From: an uncultured Clostridia bacterium
GTDB lineage: Bacteria > Bacillota > Clostridia > Oscillospirales > Acutalibacteraceae
DNA length: 17,525 nucleotides
Reading direction: 5' to 3'
Assembly: GCA_937919155.1 (NCBI GenBank)
Contig: CALFPM010000084.1
Location: 1 to 17,525, forward strand
The first letter of the stretch is position 1. Each line of letters opens with the position of its first letter. The translations under genes and the position numbers were made by a program. The notes beneath the pieces were generated by a model that was not told the DNA's origin, made no database searches, and saw nothing but the letters and a program-made list of their open reading frames with translations. Shown here piece by piece: positions 13,426 to 17,525 of this stretch.

Positions 13426-14967
13426 TTATTCAATATTTTCAAATATTTTTTTCAGAATATCCTCTGTGCTGAGGTTTGCAGGTTCGGGATTTTTAAGAGC
13501 AAACGGATAGTCACATAATCCGCTTTGTGCCATCTTCAATAGTTTGGCAGGTGAGAACATTTTCACATCAGGCATTTCATAGTTATTAAGATCGTCTGCC
13601 GTATAACCTTTGAATTGTTTGTATTCATCGATATCTGGAAGCTGAGTAATAAAAGGATATTCCCTTGAGTGCATTATCAATGCTTCGCCTTTCTCTTTGT
13701 CAAGGCGCTGAAGCTCGGAAATTGAAATCAGCCTTCTTTGCACTTTGTCAGCTGTCGTGTATGAGCCGCAAAGTTCGCTTATTTCATTGAGCAAGTCAAG
13801 CTCTTTTGAAGTAAGGAAAACCCAGTTGTCGCAGTTACCTTTAATGGTATCTGCTTCTTCTCCGTATTTGTTACGAAGCTGATGAAGACTCTGCGCAACC
13901 AAAAAATAGCGGATATTTCTGCTTCTTGCCGCAGAAATCATTGCAGGCATATCCTGAACCTTGGGCATATTGCAAAATTCATCAAGAACAAAATTAACCC
14001 TGACGGGAAGTTTGTTTTTTTCTTCCTTCTGTGCCTCTTCAACAAGAACTTCATAAGCCTGTTTGATAAACACAGTTGTCAAAAAATGATATGTGCTTTT
14101 CTCATCGGGAACAATGAGATAAATTGCAGTTTTCTCCCTGCCGATATTTTTCAGATCAACCGTATTTCCCGAAAGCATTTTCATCAGACTTTCCTGAATG
14201 GTAAAAATTCTTACCATTGCGTAAAGCGAAACATATATGCTGCGCTTGGTATTTTCAGCTGCCGAAAAAATACTTGAATAATTAATTGCCGCAAGAGATG
14301 TGCTGTCCATCTTTTTGGTCAATGCATCAAGAACTTTCTCCTGATCCATATTGCACATTCTGGCAAGACTGGCAACATTCATTTCTTCCCTTGTACCCGC
14401 TTCAACAAGAAGCAAGAGATTGGCAAGAGCAAACGAAGCCGCCATTTCAATCCAAAAAATATCTTTGGTTTTTTCGCTGTGAGGTGTACTTATTGCGGTG
14501 ATAAAGTCATTAAGCATTGACAAAGCTTTATCCTTATTCCCCGAGTGATAAATATCATAAGGTAAACTGAGCGGATTCCACATATCGCCTTTACCGATAT
14601 CTCTGAAGTTAAGAACAACAGTTTTGTATCCGTTAGCCTTAGCAATTCCGCTTGTCTGCTTGTAGAGTTCTCCCTTTGGATCTGTTACAACAAAAGATTC
14701 ACCTGCTTTTGTTATAATATTTATTAAAGGCATGCAGAATAATCTTGTCTTTTTTGAACCCGTGGCACCAAAAATAAGAGTATGTGTATCTTCATTGTCA
14801 ACATACGCCTCTTTTGTGTTTGCTATAAGAGGAATACCTGCAGCACAATATGTATCAGAATCAAGTTGAATTCGTTTAGATGCACTTTTTATTTCATCCG
14901 CAGTTGCCCAACGCGCTTCATCGCCGAAACTTATATGTCTGCCATACTTATAGCTTTCGTTATTCAT
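13426..14967 (-). CDS. Soluble VirD4/TraG-like coupling ATPase without membrane anchor
   Basis: This protein of 513 residues (514 from the GTG at 14970) belongs to the type IV coupling protein family of ring-forming DNA or protein pumping ATPases. Positions below count from the GTG. GDEARWATADEI (16-27) matches the stretch that follows the transmembrane region in VirD4/TraG. The P-loop is GATGSKKTR (68-76), then TDPKGELY (96-103), WNPL, Walker B NFVLDEFCNMP (326-336), AARSRNIRYFLVAQSLHQL (347-365) and GNCDNWVFLTSKE (378-390). There is no transmembrane segment, so it should be cytosolic. The P-loop has Lys where the family has Gly (consensus GxxxxGKT), but the catalytic K74-T75 remain. No relaxase, VirB4 or pilus gene lies nearby, so ordinary conjugation is unlikely. 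AGGTGA lies upstream and contains the stop of the previous gene. Its partners are the P-loop protein 8-11 bases upstream and the RyR protein. Confidence 0.85.
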   Translation of the reverse strand: MNNESYKYGRHISFGDEARWATADEIKSASKRIQLDSDTYCAAGIPLIANTKEAYVDNEDTHTLIFGATGSKKTRLFCMPLINIITKAGESFVVTDPKGELYKQTSGIAKANGYKTVVLNFRDIGKGDMWNPLSLPYDIYHSGNKDKALSMLNDFITAISTPHSEKTKDIFWIEMAASFALANLLLLVEAGTREEMNVASLARMCNMDQEKVLDALTKKMDSTSLAAINYSSIFSAAENTKRSIYVSLYAMVRIFTIQESLMKMLSGNTVDLKNIGREKTAIYLIVPDEKSTYHFLTTVFIKQAYEVLVEEAQKEEKNKLPVRVNFVLDEFCNMPKVQDMPAMISAARSRNIRYFLVAQSLHQLRNKYGEEADTIKGNCDNWVFLTSKELDLLNEISELCGSYTTADKVQRRLISISELQRLDKEKGEALIMHSREYPFITQLPDIDEYKQFKGYTADDLNNYEMPDVKMFSPAKLLKMAQSGLCDYPFALKNPEPANLSTEDILKKIFENIE

Positions 14968-14978
14968 CACAAATCACC

Positions 14979-15836
14979 TCACTGAACAAATCCTATTTTA
15001 CGAGTCTGCTCAATTTTATAAATCATCTTCTCGATATACTCACTATCGGCAGAAAAATCAACAAGTTCTTTAGCAGTCAACAAATCACATTGTACTTCAC
15101 AATCACTGAAATAATCATAAACAATATCCTGACAAAGCATTTTCAATGTTTTGTAACCGTCAAAATACTTATTTTCTCTCAATTTCTCAATAGAAGTTCT
15201 TAATATTTCTTTTGCATCTGAATCAAGCCTGAGACCGTAATCTTCAAGTTCAGTCTCAACAAAAGAAACCAGACTCTCTGTTTTTGGGAGTTCAATAGTC
15301 AAAGCTTCAATTCTGAGATACATAGAAACGACAGCTTTTAATTTTTTAATTTCATCCTTATTTTTGGAGTATGCAGACAAAACGATAAGCCAATTATCAC
15401 TGTTGGACGAAAGATATTCCATAAAACTTGAAAAATTATGGTCATCCAAATGATAGAGCCATTCGTTTATATCAATATGTATGATTCCTCTGAATTCGTT
15501 CCTGAAACCTGCCGCTTTTCTTATTTCTCCCGTGAGACGCTGAAGCTCCGTAAAAACTTCGCCGGGTTTGCAATATCCGAGCATAAATTCAAAAAATTTC
15601 ACTTCACCGTAAAAATCCATCAGGTTACCCTGTTCATAGAGATAATTAGACAAAACCCTGAGCAAACTTGTTCTGCCAACGCCTGACTTTGCAACCCAAA
15701 GCATGTTAGGTAAAATTATGGGCTTGTTCGCAGGCTTGATTTTCATATTTTCTGAAAGAATATTCCATCGTTTAACAACAGATTTTATTTCATCGGCGTC
15801 ATTAAGCGACATTATTTCATTAAAGTATTCGTTCAT
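14979..15836 (-). CDS. AAA-like P-loop protein with degenerate Walker A motif (unknown function)
   Basis: I do not recognise a named family for this 285-residue protein. It reads as an AAA/STAND-like ATPase fold. A hydrophobic strand and P-loop remnant, MLWVAKSGVGRTSLLRVL (45-62), is followed by a Walker B candidate GIIHIDINEWL (117-127; D122, E125), a sensor-1-like strand NWLIVLSAY (148-156), and a helical C-terminal region after about 185. The P-loop deviates at key places: Ala49 for the first Gly and Arg55 for the invariant Lys, so ATP hydrolysis is doubtful; binding or a scaffold role is possible. There is no signal peptide or transmembrane segment. The ATG at 15836 follows GGGGTG by about 5 bases. 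It is the middle gene of the operon, 27 bases after the RyR gene and 8-11 bases before the VirD4-like gene, so it plausibly adapts or loads that motor. Confidence 0.7.
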   Translation of the reverse strand: MNEYFNEIMSLNDADEIKSVVKRWNILSENMKIKPANKPIILPNMLWVAKSGVGRTSLLRVLSNYLYEQGNLMDFYGEVKFFEFMLGYCKPGEVFTELQRLTGEIRKAAGFRNEFRGIIHIDINEWLYHLDDHNFSSFMEYLSSNSDNWLIVLSAYSKNKDEIKKLKAVVSMYLRIEALTIELPKTESLVSFVETELEDYGLRLDSDAKEILRTSIEKLRENKYFDGYKTLKMLCQDIVYDYFSDCEVQCDLLTAKELVDFSADSEYIEKMIYKIEQTRKIGFVQ

Positions 15837-15863
15837 TTCTACACCCCATTATTCAAAAGTAAA

Positions 15864-16148
15864 TCAATTATCTTTTTGAATCTTAAAGCCGGAATAAATA
15901 ATAAATTTTAAAGTTTCCAAAGCAGTGTTTCTGTCATATTCCTTTTCAATATCAGGGAGTTCTGAATAAGAAACAAGACACGGTGTGGTTTTGTTTTTGT
16001 CGTCACGTGTTTCGCCGTAAATCCACCCTTCGTCCAATCTGCTCTTTGCCCAGTTTTCATGAACATTCTCCGCTAATTTTTCTGTGAGTTCAACAAGTTC
16101 TTTCGGCAATTCAACACCGCTTGTGTCAACCGGATTGGGTTTATACAT
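15864..16148 (-). CDS. Free-standing RyR-domain protein
   Basis: This 94-residue protein is almost exactly one RyR domain (ryanodine-receptor repeat, Pfam RyR family). The consensus is clear in order: NPVDTSGVELPKELVELTEK (5-24), LAENVHENWAKSRLDEGW (25-42), YGETRDDKNK, PCLVSYSELPDIEKEYDRNT (56-75), and ALETLKFIIYSGFKI. In animal calcium channels these repeats face the cytosol. In bacteria they occur in small or fused proteins, and comparative genomics by others has linked some to nucleotide-based conflict or signalling systems. No enzymatic residues are evident, so a ligand sensor or binding module is the natural reading, but the ligand is unknown. The ATG follows GGAGGG with 5-base spacing, and a promoter lies at 16176-16204. 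It is the first gene of the three-gene operon. Confidence 0.88.
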   Translation of the reverse strand: MYKPNPVDTSGVELPKELVELTEKLAENVHENWAKSRLDEGWIYGETRDDKNKTTPCLVSYSELPDIEKEYDRNTALETLKFIIYSGFKIQKDN

Positions 16149-16175
16149 ATAGTCCCTCCAAATAAATGATTATTT

Positions 16176-16204
16176 ATATTAATAAATCAAACAAATAATA
16201 TCAA
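16176..16204 (-). promoter_or_regulatory. Promoter of the RyR/P-loop/VirD4-like operon
   Basis: On the minus strand, TTGATA (16199-16204), a 17-base spacer and TAATAT (16176-16181) precede the RyR ATG by about 28 bases. The surroundings are extremely AT-rich, so alternatives exist, but the spacing is exact and no gene lies between it and the fba terminator. Confidence 0.65.
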
Positions 16205-16322
16205 ATTAATATTTATTTCTTTTTATGATAATATCATAGCCGGATAAAAAAATCAATACAACGAAATCATGTGATTAAAGCTCTGTTGCATTTCAGAAAG
16301 AGAATGAACATCAAAAAATTAA

Positions 16323-16359
16323 TAATCCGAACCAATTCTGTGAAAAAAGGTTCGGATTA
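16323..16359 (-). terminator. Intrinsic terminator of fba, AATCCGAACC-type repeat
   Basis: TAATCCGAACC (16323-16333) pairs perfectly with GGTTCGGATTA (16349-16359), with a 15-base A-rich loop. On the minus strand TTAATTTTTTG follows. It lies about 34 bases past the fba stop at 16393. The arms match those of the tRNA-Leu terminator at 4402-4442. Confidence 0.8.
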
Positions 16360-16364
16360 AATGC

Positions 16365-16376
16365 ATTGTATACAAT
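16365..16376. repeat. 12-bp perfect palindrome ATTGTATACAAT
   Basis: This self-complementary sequence lies between the fba stop (16393) and its terminator (16323-16359). A loop-less perfect palindrome is more like a protein-binding dyad than an RNA hairpin, but in a 3' untranslated position its role is unclear and it could be chance in AT-rich DNA. Confidence 0.35.
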
Positions 16377-16392
16377 AAACAGTATATTTTAA

Positions 16393-17259
16393 TTATGCTT
16401 TGTTAGCAGAGCCAAAGAGTTCAATCTTTTCTCTTACGCAAGCCTTGATTGCTTCTGCGCCGGGAGCAAGAAGCTTTCTGGGGTCGAAGCCCTTGCCTTC
16501 AAGGTCTTTGCCTGCTTCGATGTATTTTCTTGTTGCTTCCTGGAATGCAAGCTGGCATTCTGTGTTAACATTGATCTTTGAAACGCCGAGTGAGATAGCC
16601 TTCTGAATCATTTCAGCAGGGATACCTGTGCCGCCGTGAAGAACGAGAGGCATTGTGCCTGTCTTTTCCTGAACAGCTGCAAGAGTTTCAAATGAAAGAC
16701 CAGCCCAGTTAGCAGGATATTTACCATGGATGTTACCGATACCTGCTGCAAGCATTGTAACGCCGAGATCAGCAATCATCTTGCATTCATCGGGATCTGC
16801 ACATTCGCCGGCACCAACAACACCGTCTTCTTCGCCGCCGATTGAACCAACTTCTGCTTCGATTGAAAGACCCTTTTCTTCGCAGATTGCAACAAGTTCC
16901 TTTGTCTTTTCGATGTTTTCATCGATAGGATAGTGTGAACCGTCAAACATAATTGAGCTGAAGCCTGCTTCGATGCAAGCCTTTGCTCCGTCATATGAAC
17001 CGTGATCAAGATGAAGAGCAACAGGAACAGTGATATTGAGACCCTCAAGCATACCTTCAACCATTCCTACAACAGTCTTGTAACCACACATATACTTACC
17101 TGCACCTTCAGATACACCAAGGATAACAGGTGAATTCATTTCCTGTGCTGTAAGAAGAATTGACTTTGTCCATTCAAGGTTATTGATATTGAACTGACCA
17201 ACTGCATAGTGACCAGCCTTTGCTTTTGTAAGCATTTCTTTTGCATTAACTAATGGCAT
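16393..17259 (-). CDS. fba: Class II fructose-1,6-bisphosphate aldolase
   Basis: This 288-residue zinc-dependent class II aldolase cleaves fructose-1,6-bisphosphate to DHAP and glyceraldehyde-3-phosphate in glycolysis. The N-terminus MPLVNAKEML ... HYAVGQFNINN is typical. Zinc ligands and active-site blocks are present: LHLDHG (D85, H86), MFDGSH, IEAEVGSIGGEEDG (E134, E136), GNIHGKY (H178), LHGGTG (H208) and INVNT (230-233). Specificity within the family varies, and the inositol-pathway aldolase IolJ and tagatose-bisphosphate aldolases look alike. The strong constitutive-type promoter and single-gene layout favour the glycolytic enzyme. The ATG at 17259 follows TAGGAG by 11 bases; an in-frame GTG at 17271 abuts that site and cannot be the start. 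Codon choice is biased (many GTT, GAA and AAC), as expected for high expression. Confidence 0.93.
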   Translation of the reverse strand: MPLVNAKEMLTKAKAGHYAVGQFNINNLEWTKSILLTAQEMNSPVILGVSEGAGKYMCGYKTVVGMVEGMLEGLNITVPVALHLDHGSYDGAKACIEAGFSSIMFDGSHYPIDENIEKTKELVAICEEKGLSIEAEVGSIGGEEDGVVGAGECADPDECKMIADLGVTMLAAGIGNIHGKYPANWAGLSFETLAAVQEKTGTMPLVLHGGTGIPAEMIQKAISLGVSKINVNTECQLAFQEATRKYIEAGKDLEGKGFDPRKLLAPGAEAIKACVREKIELFGSANKA

Positions 17260-17294
17260 AATTTTATACACTCCTATAAAAATTTATCGTAAAT

Positions 17295-17323
17295 ATTATA
17301 TATCACCAACACATAAATGTCAA
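17295..17323 (-). promoter_or_regulatory. Consensus sigma-A promoter of fba
   Basis: On the minus strand, perfect TTGACA (17318-17323), exactly 17 bases, then perfect TATAAT (17295-17300). Transcription would begin near 17288, giving a leader of about 28 bases with AGGAG. This is the strongest-looking promoter in the window. Confidence 0.92.
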
Positions 17324-17405
17324 TAAATTAAACAAATAATCTGAAAAGAGTCAGATTAAAAAAATCATATAAAATAATGAAAATATAATAAATCAATAAA
17401 GCAAA

Positions 17406-17433
17406 AACGGAGCAGCTTGATTGCTGCTCCGTT
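17406..17433 (-). terminator. Intrinsic terminator for a minus-strand gene beyond the right edge
   Basis: AACGGAGCAGC (17406-17416) pairs perfectly with GCTGCTCCGTT (17423-17433) around a 6-base loop. On the minus strand it is followed by TTTTTGC. It lies upstream of the fba promoter, so it must end transcription entering from outside the window. No recognisable coding sequence lies in 17434-17525. Confidence 0.8.
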
Positions 17434-17450
17434 GCATTTGTAAGACTTCA

Positions 17451-17474
17451 AATCCGAACCGATTCTGAGAAAAG
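17451..17474 (+). repeat. Half copy of the AATCCGAACC hairpin repeat
   Basis: AATCCGAACC followed by GATTCTGAGAAAA matches the left arm and loop of the fba terminator (AATCCGAACCAATTCTGTGAAAA at 16324 on) with about two differences over 23 bases. The right arm GGTTCGGATT is missing, so no hairpin can form. It looks like a decayed or truncated member of that repeat family. Confidence 0.5.
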
Positions 17475-17525
17475 AAGATGTCATAAATTTAAAATACTCT
17501 TTCTGAGTAAACAAAAAAGACCATC

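Noticed and set aside
13882..14277. Plus-strand ORF of 131 codons
   Set aside because: Antisense to the VirD4-like gene, whose motifs cover this stretch.
13426..16148. Integrative conjugative element
   Set aside because: Only a VirD4-like ATPase is present; there is no relaxase, VirB4, integrase, excisionase or flanking direct repeat, and neighbours are housekeeping genes with their own promoters and terminators.
16149..16392. Possible small gene or riboswitch in the gap upstream of the RyR gene
   Set aside because: Only the promoter, the fba terminator and AT-rich DNA are seen; no ORF with a ribosome binding site and no known riboswitch core.
17390..17525. Open minus-strand frame running in from the right edge
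   Set aside because: It would read straight through the strong terminator hairpin at 17406-17433 and the repeat at 17451, and the translation shows no recognisable domain.
1..17525. CRISPR array
   Set aside because: No regularly spaced direct repeats of 25-37 bases were seen; recurring motifs are isolated palindromes.

Overview
The window looks like chromosomal DNA from an uncultured, AT-rich, Gram-positive anaerobe of the Clostridia, perhaps Oscillospirales-like. The support is GGAGG-type ribosome binding sites, near-consensus sigma-A promoters (TTGACA-17-TATAAT type), compact operons closed by strong intrinsic terminators, class II aldolase, and an RsmE/RsmF, GlmM and GH13 gene set of Firmicute style. 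No rRNA, CRISPR array, integrase or transposase was seen. The only tRNA is tRNA-Leu(UAG).

Layout. 1-245 holds the N-terminal half of a biotin transporter, BioY, on the minus strand. It abuts head-to-head an inositol gene, iolD, that has lost about its first 90 codons. Both genes are broken where they meet, so this is either a deletion junction or an assembly chimera. iolE follows iolD on the plus strand and a bidirectional terminator closes the pair. Next, on the minus strand, are a secreted Fn3-metallophosphoesterase (2811-4256), tRNA-Leu (4452-4535), an unusual 18-bp hairpin with an embedded RBS and ATG (4661-4703), the amino-sugar pair glmM plus a GlmU-C-like left-handed beta-helix protein (4725-6764), and a GH13 alpha-glucosidase (6861-8522). 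The rRNA methyltransferase operon rsmE-rsmF (8661-10768, plus) meets a ComEA-like/GDPD operon (10804-12016, minus) at one shared terminator. rtcB (12138-13322) stands alone.

The most interesting block is 13426-16148 (minus): a three-gene operon with its own promoter and terminator. It encodes a free-standing RyR-domain protein, a P-loop protein with a degenerate Walker A motif, and a soluble VirD4/TraG-like coupling ATPase that lacks its membrane anchor. No relaxase, VirB4 or other conjugation gene is present, and both sides are housekeeping genes (rtcB and fba). This is not a recognisable conjugative element. It may be a nucleotide- or DNA-sensing conflict system, but that function is inference only.

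The right end holds class II fructose-bisphosphate aldolase (16393-17259) under a consensus promoter, then a terminator for a gene outside the window. A hairpin-forming repeat with AATCCGAAC arms occurs at 4402, 16323 and, as a half copy, 17451.
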